64,000 bases of DNA from assembly GCF_002159945.1 (NCBI RefSeq), contig NZ_NFJQ01000004.1, positions 186,001 through 250,000 of the forward strand. Direction: 5' to 3'. This document shows positions 44,095-52,707 of the stretch, piece after piece. Both the position numbers and the translations under genes were made by a program. The notes beneath the pieces were generated by a model, which had not been told where the DNA came from, did not search any database, and was given only the letters and a program-made list of their open reading frames with translations. The stretch comes from Cloacibacillus sp. An23. GTDB taxonomy: Bacteria > Synergistota > Synergistia > Synergistales > Synergistaceae. Each line of letters opens with the position of its first letter. Position 1 is the stretch's first letter.

Positions 44095-45117
44095 TTACTC
44101 CGCTTCCTGTTCGGCGTACCACGCTATCGTCCTGTGCAGAGCCTCGCGCATCCCGGTCTTCGGTTTCCATCCGAAGCGGCTTTCCATCTTTCTGACGGAG
44201 GGCTTGCGGTTCTGCATGTCGTCGTAACTCTTGCCGTAATATACTGAGGAAGGGATTATCTCGAGCTCCGTCGCCTCGGCGGCCCAGCGGAAGCGCGGGA
44301 ACTGCTTCGCTTCGTCTATAAGCATAGCCGCCGTCTCTTTTATCGAGTAGTTGTTATCAGGGTTGCCGATGTTGAATATCTCGTTGTCGCCGCGGTTGTG
44401 GTCGTTGCGGATTATAGCCATGAGGGCTTCGATGCCGTCGCCGACCCAAGTGAAGCTGCGGCGCTGTTCTCCGCCGTTGACGAGCGAGATCTTGCGGCGG
44501 TGTATCATATCGTAGAGCATTTGCGTTACGGAGCGCGCCCGGCGTTCCTCCGCGTCCCTGAATGTGTCGAGCCTCGGCCCGATCCAGTCGAATGGGCGGA
44601 ATATGGTGAACTGCAGCCCGGCCTCCTGCCCGTAGGCGAATATCATGCGGTCCATCATCTGTTTAGCGCAGCTGTATATCCAACGCATCTTTACGACCGG
44701 GCCTGTCGTCATCGGGCTTTCGTCCTCTTTTAGCTCCTCGCCCGCGCTCATGCCGTAGACCTCGGAGGTCGATGGAAATATTATGCGCTTGTTGTGCTTC
44801 ACGCAGAGGCGAACCATCTTGAGATTCTGTTCGAAGTCGAGCTCGAACGTCCACACCGGCTTTTTTACGTAATAGGCCGGCTTCGCTATTCCGGCGAGCG
44901 GAATGACGACATCCGACTTTATTACCTCGGCCTCCAGCGCCTCGTTGTCCTTGAAAATATCCCCGCGGCGGAAAGAGAACTGCGCGTTCCCCTCGTAGGG
45001 CGCGAGGTTCGAAGACGCTATGTCGAAGCCGCTCACCTGCCAGTCAGTTGAAGCGAGCACCGCCCCCAGCAGATGCGTGCCGATAAATCCGTTTATCCCC
45101 GTTACGAACAGTCTCAT
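44095..45117 (-). CDS. NAD-dependent epimerase/dehydratase, ArnA decarboxylase-like
   Basis: 340 residues. LFVTGINGFIGTHLL is the NAD-binding Rossmann motif; FPSTSEVYG and the catalytic IYSCAKQMMDRMI (Tyr-x3-Lys) are those of extended short-chain dehydrogenases. FTIFRPFDWIGPRLD and DGIEALMAIIRN resemble the UDP-glucuronate decarboxylase half of ArnA. The N-terminal formyltransferase half of ArnA is absent. A role in nucleotide-sugar modification for the envelope is likely; the exact reaction is open. Confidence 0.8.
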   Translation of the reverse strand: MRLFVTGINGFIGTHLLGAVLASTDWQVSGFDIASSNLAPYEGNAQFSFRRGDIFKDNEALEAEVIKSDVVIPLAGIAKPAYYVKKPVWTFELDFEQNLKMVRLCVKHNKRIIFPSTSEVYGMSAGEELKEDESPMTTGPVVKMRWIYSCAKQMMDRMIFAYGQEAGLQFTIFRPFDWIGPRLDTFRDAEERRARSVTQMLYDMIHRRKISLVNGGEQRRSFTWVGDGIEALMAIIRNDHNRGDNEIFNIGNPDNNYSIKETAAMLIDEAKQFPRFRWAAEATELEIIPSSVYYGKSYDDMQNRKPSVRKMESRFGWKPKTGMREALHRTIAWYAEQEAE

Positions 45118-45218
45118 CGAGAACCTCTCCTTCCAGCTGCTCCACCGCGCGCCGCGCGGGCAATATATCGCGCCGCCGTACCAACGGCTGTAATTTTCGA
45201 TTTTTTTATTATAAAGCT

Positions 45219-45265
45219 CAACGCCGTTTTTGTCCTGACCGGCGGGCCTGGCAAAAACGGCGTTG
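45219..45265. repeat. Perfect 14-bp inverted repeat between permease and epimerase genes
   Basis: CAACGCCGTTTTTG (45219-45232) and CAAAAACGGCGTTG (45252-45265) enclose 19 bases. It could be a second-stage terminator of the permease gene or a regulatory hairpin in the epimerase upstream region. Confidence 0.6.
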
Positions 45266-45272
45266 GAATAAA

Positions 45273-45292
45273 AAAGAGGCTTTCGCCTCTTT
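45273..45292 (-). terminator. Terminator of the nucleobase permease gene
   Basis: AAAGAGGC (45273-45280) pairs with GCCTCTTT (45285-45292); the minus strand continues into a T-run. Confidence 0.8.
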
Positions 45293-45317
45293 CATAAAAT
45301 CAGTTGAAAATTTACAT

Positions 45318-46733
45318 TTACGCGCGCGGACGCTTCACGTTCTCCTGCGACTCTTCGACGCCTGAGGCTATGCCGCGCTCAACCGTCGTGCCGGGGATAA
45401 GGTTGTCACAAATCGCAGCCAGGACGCCAGCGACAGCCATCGGAGTCTTCAGCACGGCCCACACCATGCCGCCGGCGGTCGTGCCGAGCGCGCCAGTGAA
45501 GAGAGCCTGGTTCGGCTCGACCCATCCGGGCAGGCCGAGCGCCATAAGGAACGAGAAGCCGACTATGAGTATGTTGCGCTGGCTGCCCATGTCGGCGCGC
45601 ATAAGGTTTTGAATGCCGAGCGCGCCTATCGTGCCGAAGAGCGTAATATACGCGCCGCCGATGACAGGCGTCGGCATCGTCGCTATGAGAGCGCCGAGCT
45701 TGCCTATAAGCGACAGCAGTATAAGTATAACGGCGCCGGCGCGCACGACGTAACGGCTTGCTACGCCAGTCAGCCCGATAAGCCCGATGTTCTCCGTGTA
45801 CGACGTCGTGCCGACCGAGCCGAGGATTCCCGAGAGCGCGCAGCACATGCCCTCCGCGCCTATGCCGCGGTTGATCTGCGGCACCGTAGGATCGTTGATG
45901 CCGGCGGCGTAGGAGCAGTTATGATAGTCGCCGATGGACTCTATCATCACGCAGAAAAATCCCGCCGCGATAGCGCCGATGGCGAGGCCTGAGAATTTCG
46001 GCGCGCCCCACGGCATGAAGAGATTCAGGCGAAGCCACGGCGCGTCGATGATGCTCTGGAGATTTATATAAGCCGCATGGCCCGGCGCGAAAACGCCAGC
46101 GAGCGACAGCGCGAGGCAGAGCAGATAGGCGATGACTATCGAGCCGAGAACGGCGAAGATGTTGAAATATTTATTCTTGCTCACGAGGCTGAAGAAAAAA
46201 ACGAGGACGACGACCAGCAGCGAAACGGGCCAGTAATTCGCCGCGTTGAACTGGATGGCGGTCGGCGCGAGCGAAAAGCCTATAGCCATGATAGTCGGCC
46301 CGATGACGACCGGCGTGATTATCTTGCGTATACGCCCGATGAGCCGTCCGTATCCGAGCGCCGAAAGCGCGACGCCGCCGACGATGAGCGAGCCGCCGAC
46401 GTACTGCATCACGACGTCAGGCCCCATGCTCTTGTACGCGCCGATGATTGTCATGATGGGCGGTATGAAACTGAAGCTCGAGCCCTGAACTATCGGAAGC
46501 CCGGAGCCGAGCTTCGGATGCGTCTGAATGAGCGTAGCGATGCCCATGCCGAAGTAGACGCAGCCGATGAACGCTCCCATCTGCGCCGTAGTCATCCCCA
46601 TCGCCGGCCCGAGCACGAGCGGCACGAGCGTAGTCGCGCCGAAGAGCGTCAGCACATGCTGCGCCCCCGCAAGCACGAGTATCGGCAGCGGCGGCTTATC
46701 GTTGATTCCGTAAACAAGTTGCTTTCTCGCCAT
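45318..46733 (-). CDS. Uracil-xanthine permease (NCS2 family)
   Basis: 471 residues, about 14 membrane helices. ILVLAGAQHVLTLFGATTLVPLVLG is the NCS2 start, GSGLPIVQGSSFSFIPP the conserved loop and IGAEGMCCALSGILGSVGTTSYTENIGLIGLTGVASR the signature region (helix 10 motif). It imports uracil, xanthine or a related base with protons. A LacI/PurR-type operator lies in its 5' region, consistent with purine control. Confidence 0.9.
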   Translation of the reverse strand: MARKQLVYGINDKPPLPILVLAGAQHVLTLFGATTLVPLVLGPAMGMTTAQMGAFIGCVYFGMGIATLIQTHPKLGSGLPIVQGSSFSFIPPIMTIIGAYKSMGPDVVMQYVGGSLIVGGVALSALGYGRLIGRIRKIITPVVIGPTIMAIGFSLAPTAIQFNAANYWPVSLLVVVLVFFFSLVSKNKYFNIFAVLGSIVIAYLLCLALSLAGVFAPGHAAYINLQSIIDAPWLRLNLFMPWGAPKFSGLAIGAIAAGFFCVMIESIGDYHNCSYAAGINDPTVPQINRGIGAEGMCCALSGILGSVGTTSYTENIGLIGLTGVASRYVVRAGAVILILLSLIGKLGALIATMPTPVIGGAYITLFGTIGALGIQNLMRADMGSQRNILIVGFSFLMALGLPGWVEPNQALFTGALGTTAGGMVWAVLKTPMAVAGVLAAICDNLIPGTTVERGIASGVEESQENVKRPRA

Positions 46734-46754
46734 AGTTCGTTCCCCCCAAGGATC

Positions 46755-46794
46755 TTTGCAATCGGTTGCAAAATTAAATGCCGCGCGTATTATA
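46755..46794 (-). promoter_or_regulatory. Promoter and LacI/PurR-type operator of the permease
   Basis: TTTGCAATCGGTTGCAAA (46755-46772) is an 18-bp palindrome fitting the LacI-family core GCAAnCGnTTGC. On the minus strand a perfect TATAAT (46794-46789) lies upstream, putting the operator just after the start of transcription, a roadblock position. Confidence 0.65.
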
Positions 46795-46912
46795 GACGAA
46801 AATCGCAGAAATTACTAGGAGAGGCGGGAAACCGGCGGAGGGAGATAGAAATCGCCGCGCCCTCGACGTGGCGCGACACCGCGAATGGCTGATTTTCCAG
46901 CACGAAATCGAC

Positions 46913-48330
46913 GTTTCGACTCACGTGCTCGCGAGGAGCGCGACATATATCGTTATACATATACTTGACCACATCACGGTTTCAACTCACGCGCTCGCGA
47001 GGAGCGCGACGCAAAAAAGCGCTGACGGGTCATTCGTGTACCCGTTTCAACTCACGCGCTCGCGAGGAGCGCGACACCGGCACCCACGCCGGTCGTACAG
47101 AGCAGTTTGCAGTTTCAACTCACGCGCTCGCGAGGAGCGCGACTGAGGCCGTCGCTGTAGTTCTTGAGGTAGCTTATGTTTCAACTCACGCGCTCGCGAG
47201 GAGCGCGACTCGATGAGTTTTTCGAGGTCTGCCGGTGAGTAGGGGTTTCAACTCACGCGCTCGCGAGGAGCGCGACTAGGCCGCGGCGTATGGCGAGGCC
47301 GCCGCTTAATGGTTTCAACTCACGCGCTCGCGAGGAGCGCGACCTCTGGGGCACGTACCTCTTCAAGCGCCGTGGGTTTCAACTCACGCGCTCGCGAGGA
47401 GCGCGACCGCGCACGAGGCCGCGATAAACAAGCATAACAGGTTTCAACTCACGCGCTCGCGAGGAGCGCGACGGATGCTCTTTAGTATTTATGGCCGGAG
47501 AGACAAGTTTCAACTCACGCGCTCGCGAGGAGCGCGACACGGATGCTTTAGCAGTATCTATAGACGACACGGTTTCAACTCACGCGCTCGCGAGGAGCGC
47601 GACGCGCAGCGGCCCTTCACGAGTCGGAACAGAGCAGTTTCAACTCACGCGCTCGCGAGGAGCGCGACGAAGGTACAGGCGCGTATCTAGCAGTGGATGG
47701 CGTTTCAACTCACGCGCTCGCGAGGAGCGCGACAAAATTCGCCCGACACGGATATTATACCACAGGAGGTTTCAACTCACGCGCTCGCGAGGAGCGCGAC
47801 TGCGTTTCGCAATAGGTCTATAGTCCCATTTGATGTTTCAACTCACGCGCTCGCGAGGAGCGCGACAAAAAAGGCGAGCGCGGCATGGCGCGCGGCTATG
47901 GTTTCAACTCACGCGCTCGCGAGGAGCGCGACGGCGAGACGACGACACAGTACCTTTTAGCGCCTGGTTTCAACTCACGCGCTCGCGAGGAGCGCGACCA
48001 GTCACAAGTCAAAAAGTTGTGCCTTGACGGCAGTTTCAACTCACGCGCTCGCGAGGAGCGCGACGGCTCCTGACCCGCGAAGCGCACGAAGCCGGCCGGT
48101 TTCAACTCACGCGCTCGCGAGGAGCGCGACTCCTTGCGCCGCTCAGCGATAAGCCCCTTAGAACGTTTCAACTCACGCGCTCGCGAGGAGCGCGACGCTT
48201 TTTCGCTCATAACTTCACCTCCTCACCACACTGTTTCAACTCACGCGCTCGCGAGGAGCGCGACCGAGCACGCTGTTCCGCTGTCCCGTCAGGCTCTTGT
48301 TTCAACTCACGCGCTCGCGAGGAGCGCGAC
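46913..48330 (-). CRISPR. CRISPR array 2, type I-C: 22 repeats of 32 nt, 21 spacers
   Basis: I counted 22 repeats from 46913 to 48299 with 21 spacers of 32-36 nt. In crRNA sense the repeat is GT + CGCGCTC/GAGCGCG stem + handle TGAGTTGAAAC; the handle equals that of array 1 but the stem differs on both sides. The first repeat on the left (46913-46944) carries two changes (GTTTCG, ACGTG), marking the leader-distal end, and a weaker repeat-like end (GCGCGAC at 46871-46877, 35 bases further left) suggests another decayed unit. Transcription is therefore from the right, minus strand. Confidence 0.97.
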
Positions 48331-48527
48331 TGTACTATAAATAAGTACGGACATGATAGCACTTTTTCGATATTTTGCGCGAAGCGCAGGCTTCGGCGGT
48401 TTTCATTGTGCCTGTGTTTCAACGATTTTCCGTTTTTCTCGGACGCGGCGCGGAGCGCGAAGCTTCGTGGAATTTTATGCGCGCTTCAGGTTCGCGGGCG
48501 CGCATGTGTGCGGCCCGCGCGTTTGGT
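48331..48527 (-). promoter_or_regulatory. Leader of CRISPR array 2
   Basis: CACTTTTTC begins 29 bases beyond the last repeat, as in array 1. The stretch about 48445-48520 (GGAGCGCGAAGC... TTTTATGCG... GGTTCGCG...GCATGTGT) parallels the array 1 leader. No gene is present. On the minus strand AAAAAGTGCTATCAT is the counterpart of the putative -10 at array 1. Confidence 0.7.
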
Positions 48528-48980
48528 CTACTCCAGGTGATCTTTAATGGTTCGGCGCAGTATCTGTTCGAGGCGCGCCGCGAAGCGTCCGTCGTCTTCT
48601 TTCGTCCTTTTCGGCGGGCCTTTGGTGCGACCGCCGGAGCGGCGGTGCTTCGCCTTTATTTCGCGTTCTTCGAGCGCGGCGGCTATCGTATCCTCGCGGT
48701 ATTCGAAGCCGCACGGATTGAGCGCGGCGCATTTTTTGCCGAGCACCGCGGCGGCGAGTCCGATGTCCTGCGTTACGACGGCGTCGCCAGACTGCGCAAG
48801 GTTTATTATTTTTATGTCGGCCTCCTGAGGGCCGTCGCCGACTGTCACGTGCTCGGGCGATTCGATTACGTGGTCGAAGCCGGCGACGGTGACGAGCCTG
48901 ACGCCGAAGCGCGCGGCGAGAGACAGCGCGGAGGCGAGCGCGCCGCGCGGGCATGCGTCGGCATCTACGATTATTTTCAA
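48528..48980 (-). CDS. YaiI/YqxD family protein (UPF0178, DUF188)
   Basis: 150 residues. KIIVDADACPRGALA opens the family signature, followed by DAVVTQDIGLAAAVLGKKCAALNP and the basic RRSGGRTKGPPKR segment. It has a PIN-like fold by family knowledge, function not established. It overlaps the upstream small gene by 4 bases and its 3' end abuts the CRISPR leader. Confidence 0.9.
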   Translation of the reverse strand: MKIIVDADACPRGALASALSLAARFGVRLVTVAGFDHVIESPEHVTVGDGPQEADIKIINLAQSGDAVVTQDIGLAAAVLGKKCAALNPCGFEYREDTIAAALEEREIKAKHRRSGGRTKGPPKRTKEDDGRFAARLEQILRRTIKDHLE

Positions 48981-49348
48981 TTATTTTGCAGGCAGCCGCA
49001 GATCTCGGTGTTGCGCCCGTCCGAAGGCTCGGCTTTGATTTCCGTGATTTTTATCGCGCCATGGCGGTGGAGCGCGAGCGCGAGCGAGATTATCGTCGCG
49101 GGCGTGACGCCGATGGTTTTCGCGAGAGCTTCAGGGTCTATGGCTCCCTTCTCTTCGACGGCGCGCGTGAGCTCGCCGCCGAGGCAGCCGACCCATTCGG
49201 CGAAGAGCGCCTGCATTTCGGGCGTCGCCGAACCTGCGAGCTGCCCCGCGCGCACTACGGAGTCGAGCACGCGCGCTGAGACGAGCTCGAGAGATTTGAC
49301 GAGCTGGCGCATGTCCTGGTCGCCGAGGTTTTTTATGTCGAGTTCCAT
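48977..49348 (-). CDS. Small protein with a possible winged-helix segment, unknown family
   Basis: 123 residues from ATG 49348 with a GGAGGG ribosome site. The first ~65 residues are helical. DPEALAKTIGVTPATIISLALALHRHGAIKI (about 70-100) reads like a helix-turn-helix plus wing, so DNA binding is possible. Two cysteines lie near the C-terminus (CGCLQNN). It is translationally coupled to the YaiI-like gene. I do not recognise a named family. Confidence 0.6.
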   Translation of the reverse strand: MELDIKNLGDQDMRQLVKSLELVSARVLDSVVRAGQLAGSATPEMQALFAEWVGCLGGELTRAVEEKGAIDPEALAKTIGVTPATIISLALALHRHGAIKITEIKAEPSDGRNTEICGCLQNN

Positions 49349-49391
49349 TAAATAGCCCTCCTTGCGGTTTATCTTTCCAGCCGCTCTGAAT

Positions 49392-49397
49392 TATAAT
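49392..49397 (+). promoter_or_regulatory. -10 element of the YfcE-like operon
   Basis: Perfect TATAAT in the 84-bp divergent gap, about 36 bases before the TTG start of the phosphodiesterase gene. Confidence 0.5.
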
Positions 49398-49432
49398 ATA
49401 AACCGTCATTCTAAGAGAAGGGATGGATAGGT

Positions 49433-50005
49433 TTGTCCGTTTACGTCATAGAAGACAGTAAAATAGGTATTCTCTCGGACACGCACGGCAGCCTTCCGGC
49501 GTGGCGGCGGGCGCTCGCGCTTTTCGGCCCGGAGACGAGGACGGTGTTTCACGCAGGCGACGTGCTTTACCACGGGCCGCGCAACAGCATCCCGGGCGGC
49601 TATACGCCCGCCGACCTCGCCGAGGCGATAAACGATTTTTATTTCGACGGCGGCAGGGTGCTCATCTCAACGGGCAACTGCGACGCGCCGGTGGATATGA
49701 TGGTGCTGAAGCCCGAGTTCCGTCAGATAGTGTCGGCGACGTGGCGCGGCAGGAAGATTCTCATGATGCACGGGGACAATTTCCCGCTGCTGCGCGAGCT
49801 GGCGCTTTACAATAAGGTTGATCTCGCGATATCCGGGCACACTCACGTCGGCTCGCTAGTGCGCGAGGAGGGGACGATTTTCCTCAACCCGGGCTCGACG
49901 ACGATTCCGAAGGGGCGCGATCCCGAGAGCGCCGCTTTCGCAACGGACGAAGGCATTTGGATAATGACGCTGGACGGAGAGGAACTGCATTTTGAGAGGT
50001 GGTAA
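49433..50005 (+). CDS. Metallophosphoesterase, YfcE/MJ0936 family
   Basis: 190 residues from a TTG start at 49433. IGILSDTHGS (Asp-x-His), FHAGDVLYHG, ISTGNCDAP, MMHGDN and ISGHTHVG supply the two-metal site of YfcE-type phosphodiesterases. It hydrolyses small phosphodiesters in the cytoplasm; the physiological substrate is unknown. It heads a run of co-directional genes up to the amidase. Confidence 0.9.
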   Translation: MSVYVIEDSKIGILSDTHGSLPAWRRALALFGPETRTVFHAGDVLYHGPRNSIPGGYTPADLAEAINDFYFDGGRVLISTGNCDAPVDMMVLKPEFRQIVSATWRGRKILMMHGDNFPLLRELALYNKVDLAISGHTHVGSLVREEGTIFLNPGSTTIPKGRDPESAAFATDEGIWIMTLDGEELHFERW

Positions 50006-50804
50006 GCGCAGGACGGCGCCGGTCTTCAGGCCGCGCCGCTTTTGGCCCTCGGCGCTGTGGGTGGTTTTTCTCGCCGCGGGGTCGGTCTTCAGCTGCGTTT
50101 TCGACTCTTTTCCCTTTTTCACGGCGTTTCTGGTGGCCTCATTCATCGGACTGAACGAGGCGGGGCGGTGGCCTTATAAGACGAATCTCGTCATCTGCGC
50201 CGGCTCCGCCGTAGTCGTCGCTGTCGCCGGCGTTTTTACGTGGCTGGAGGCTGCGTCGGTATTCGTGCTGTTCTTTACTATCAGCGCCTATCTCTTTTAT
50301 TTCAGGGACAGGGCGAGGCGAGTGATTCCGGCGTTTGAGGATTTCGCCTCGCACGTCGCGCAGGCTCCCGACTACCAGTCGTTCATCGACCGAGCGTGGG
50401 AGGAGCTTCAGAATATGGCGCCGGACGACGCCGTTTTTATAATTCTGGCGAACCGCGAAGGCGGGCTGTATCTCCCAGCGCATCTCGGCGAGCAGCCGCG
50501 CCGTCTGAGGCGGAGCGGAGGCACGCCGTGGAAGGTTTACGCCTCGGGCAAGCCGATGGTGGTCGGCCGCGTCTCTACGGCGCACGATCAGCCGATAGAC
50601 CGCGACGCCGCGTCTATAGTTTCCGTTCCGGTTTCAGCGCACGGCGAAAAGCTCGGAGTGCTCCAGCTCGAGTCCGCGTCGGCCGGAGCCTTTACGCAGG
50701 AGGACGCGGCGAAACTTTCTCTCGCGGCGATGATTTTCGGCCACGAGCTTTATATGTTTGAAACAGACGATACGCCGGAGGGGACTGATTATGATGTTGA
50801 TTGA
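49992..50804 (+). CDS. Membrane protein with C-terminal GAF domain
   Basis: 270 residues from a TTG at 49992, 14 bases inside the previous gene, with GGAGAGGAA upstream. Three membrane segments (about 19-37, 40-54, 64-98) precede a GAF-like domain (about 125-260) ending in SIVSVPVSAHGEKLGVLQLESASAGAFTQEDAAKLSLAA. No catalytic output domain is attached, so it may sense a ligand or partner. No named function. Confidence 0.72.
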   Translation: MRGGKRRTAPVFRPRRFWPSALWVVFLAAGSVFSCVFDSFPFFTAFLVASFIGLNEAGRWPYKTNLVICAGSAVVVAVAGVFTWLEAASVFVLFFTISAYLFYFRDRARRVIPAFEDFASHVAQAPDYQSFIDRAWEELQNMAPDDAVFIILANREGGLYLPAHLGEQPRRLRRSGGTPWKVYASGKPMVVGRVSTAHDQPIDRDAASIVSVPVSAHGEKLGVLQLESASAGAFTQEDAAKLSLAAMIFGHELYMFETDDTPEGTDYDVD

Positions 50805-51615
50805 TATGCATGTTCACAGCCGTTTTTCAGACGGCAGGTATTCCCCGGCGCAGCTCGCAGCGGCGGCCAAGCGGCGCGGGCTCGCGCTGCTGGCGCTGAC
50901 CGACCACGACACGACCTCGGGGCTGCCGGATTTTAAAGCGGCGTGCGAGAAAGACGGCGTGCGCGGCCTTTGCGGTATAGAGCTGTCGGCGGCGGCGCCA
51001 TATACGCTCCACATACTGGGCTACAGGATAACGCCCGGGGCCGAGCCTCTTGAGAAACGGCTCGAGGATATAAGAGAGAAGCGCAATGAGCGCAACGCGG
51101 CTATTTTTGAAAAACTGCGCAAGCTCGGCGTCAAGGTCCGCATCGAGGAGGCCGAGGAGCTCGCGGGCGGAGAGGTGCTAGCGCGTCCGCATATCGCGAA
51201 GCTGCTGGTGAACAAGGGCTACGCGCTCTCGATCGGCGACGCTTTTATGAAGTATCTCGACAGGGGGGCGGCGGCCTATGTGCCGCGCGAAAGGCTCTCA
51301 GCTGAGGAATGTATAGCTCTTATAAAGGAGGCCGGCGGCTTGGCCGTACTCGCACACCCGGCGCAGTGCCGGCTGGACGGCGACGGGCTCGCCGCGCTCG
51401 TGACGCGCCTCAAGGACGCGGGGCTGTGGGGGATAGAGGCCGTCTACGGCTCCAACGACCCGGAGACGACGTTCCGCCATCTCGCGCTCGCAAAACGCTT
51501 CGGCCTTTACGCGACGGCGGGGAGCGACTTCCACGGCATCTCCGGGCAGGATATAGAGCTAGGCATGGCTGTGAGCGACGATTTCCTGCCGTGGGCGAGG
51601 CTGGGCATAAGGTAG
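50791..51615 (+). CDS. PHP-domain phosphoesterase
   Basis: 274 residues from ATG 50791, behind GGAGGGG. The PHP metal motifs are LIDMHVHSRFSDG, LALTDHDTTSG, CGIELSA, RPHIAKLLV, LAVLAHPAQ and ATAGSDFHG. The layout matches small PHP proteins such as the YciV/RnaseAM-like 5'-3' exonucleases and 3',5'-nucleoside bisphosphatases. The start overlaps the GAF gene end by 14 bases. Confidence 0.88.
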   Translation: MMLIDMHVHSRFSDGRYSPAQLAAAAKRRGLALLALTDHDTTSGLPDFKAACEKDGVRGLCGIELSAAAPYTLHILGYRITPGAEPLEKRLEDIREKRNERNAAIFEKLRKLGVKVRIEEAEELAGGEVLARPHIAKLLVNKGYALSIGDAFMKYLDRGAAAYVPRERLSAEECIALIKEAGGLAVLAHPAQCRLDGDGLAALVTRLKDAGLWGIEAVYGSNDPETTFRHLALAKRFGLYATAGSDFHGISGQDIELGMAVSDDFLPWARLGIR

Positions 51616-51669
51616 ATTTTCGGCGGCCTTCGCGCCGCTTTATAAAAATTTCCGAACGGAGGACAAACG

Positions 51670-52707
51670 ATGCACAAGATCATGGATTTCAGAAGCGACA
51701 CCGTAACGAGACCGTCCGACGAAATGCGCGAGGTTATAGCGCACGCGGAGGTCGGAGACGACATATACGGCGACGACCCGTCGTCGAACGCCCTCTGCGA
51801 ATACGCTGCCGAGATAACGGGTAAAGAGGCTGCTATATTCGCCTGCTCCGGCACTATGGGCAACCTGCTCGCCTTCGTCGCGGCGGGACACCATGGCGAG
51901 AGCATACTCGCGGGCAAGCGCTCGCACGTGTGGTGCTCAGAGGTCGGCGGCCTGTCCGCGATAGCGGGACTCTGCCCCTATCCGCTCGACGACGGCAGCG
52001 GCATCCCCGCGCCCGAGGAGCTCGCGCCGGCCAACAGAGCCGACGGCGACATCCACCACGCCGAGACGACGATGCTCGCGCTCGAAAACACGCACAACTA
52101 CACGGGCGGCATCGCCGTATCGCCGGAGCGCTTCGCGCGCACGGCCCGAGAGGGACGCAGGCTCGGCTTCCACGTCCACCTCGACGGCGCGCGCATCTTC
52201 AACGCCGCGGTCAAGTACGGCGTCGAAGTTTCCGAATATACAAAAGAAGTCGATTCCGTGCAGTTCTGCCTCTCGAAGGGGCTCGGCGCGCCGCTCGGCT
52301 CGATGCTCTGCGGCACGCGTGACTTCATAGAAAAGGCGAAGAAATGGCGCAAACGCCTCGGCGGAGCGCAGCGCCAGGTCGGCATCGCGGCCGCCGCGGG
52401 GCTTTACGCGCTCAAGAACAATGTAGCGCGCCTAGCCGAAGACCACGAGAACGCACGTCTGCTCGCGGAGCTGCTGCGCAAGGCCGGAATAGCCGTCGAG
52501 GATACGCCCGACATGACGAACATGGTCTTCTTCCCGCTCGGAGAGGGCGACGTGAGCGACGCGGAGTTCGAGAAGCGCTGCTTCGACAAAGGCATGCTCG
52601 TCCACATGGTCTCGCCGCGCCGAGCGCGTTTCGTGACGCACATGGACGTGGACCGCGAGGACGTTGAGCGCGCCGCGGCCATAGTGGCGGAGGTAATACG
52701 GGCGTGA
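51670..52707 (+). CDS. ltaE: Low-specificity L-threonine aldolase
   Basis: 345 residues. DFRSDTVTRPSDEMREVIAHAEVGDDIYGDDPS is the family start; ALENTHNYTGGIAVS, LGFHVHLDGARIFNAAV and FCLSKGLGAPLGS (PLP Lys, about 200) follow. It splits threonine to glycine and acetaldehyde with PLP. The next gene starts within its stop codon region (GTGA overlap). Confidence 0.92.
   Translation: MHKIMDFRSDTVTRPSDEMREVIAHAEVGDDIYGDDPSSNALCEYAAEITGKEAAIFACSGTMGNLLAFVAAGHHGESILAGKRSHVWCSEVGGLSAIAGLCPYPLDDGSGIPAPEELAPANRADGDIHHAETTMLALENTHNYTGGIAVSPERFARTAREGRRLGFHVHLDGARIFNAAVKYGVEVSEYTKEVDSVQFCLSKGLGAPLGSMLCGTRDFIEKAKKWRKRLGGAQRQVGIAAAAGLYALKNNVARLAEDHENARLLAELLRKAGIAVEDTPDMTNMVFFPLGEGDVSDAEFEKRCFDKGMLVHMVSPRRARFVTHMDVDREDVERAAAIVAEVIRA

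Noticed and set aside
46871-46912. An additional repeat unit left of array 2
   Set aside because: Only the GCGCGAC end and the 35-base spacing fit; the rest matches too poorly to count as a repeat, so it is only mentioned with the array.
46868-48422. Open reading frames inside array 2 with repeated FNSRAREERD or SRSSRARELK peptides
   Set aside because: Same artefact: translated repeats and spacers.
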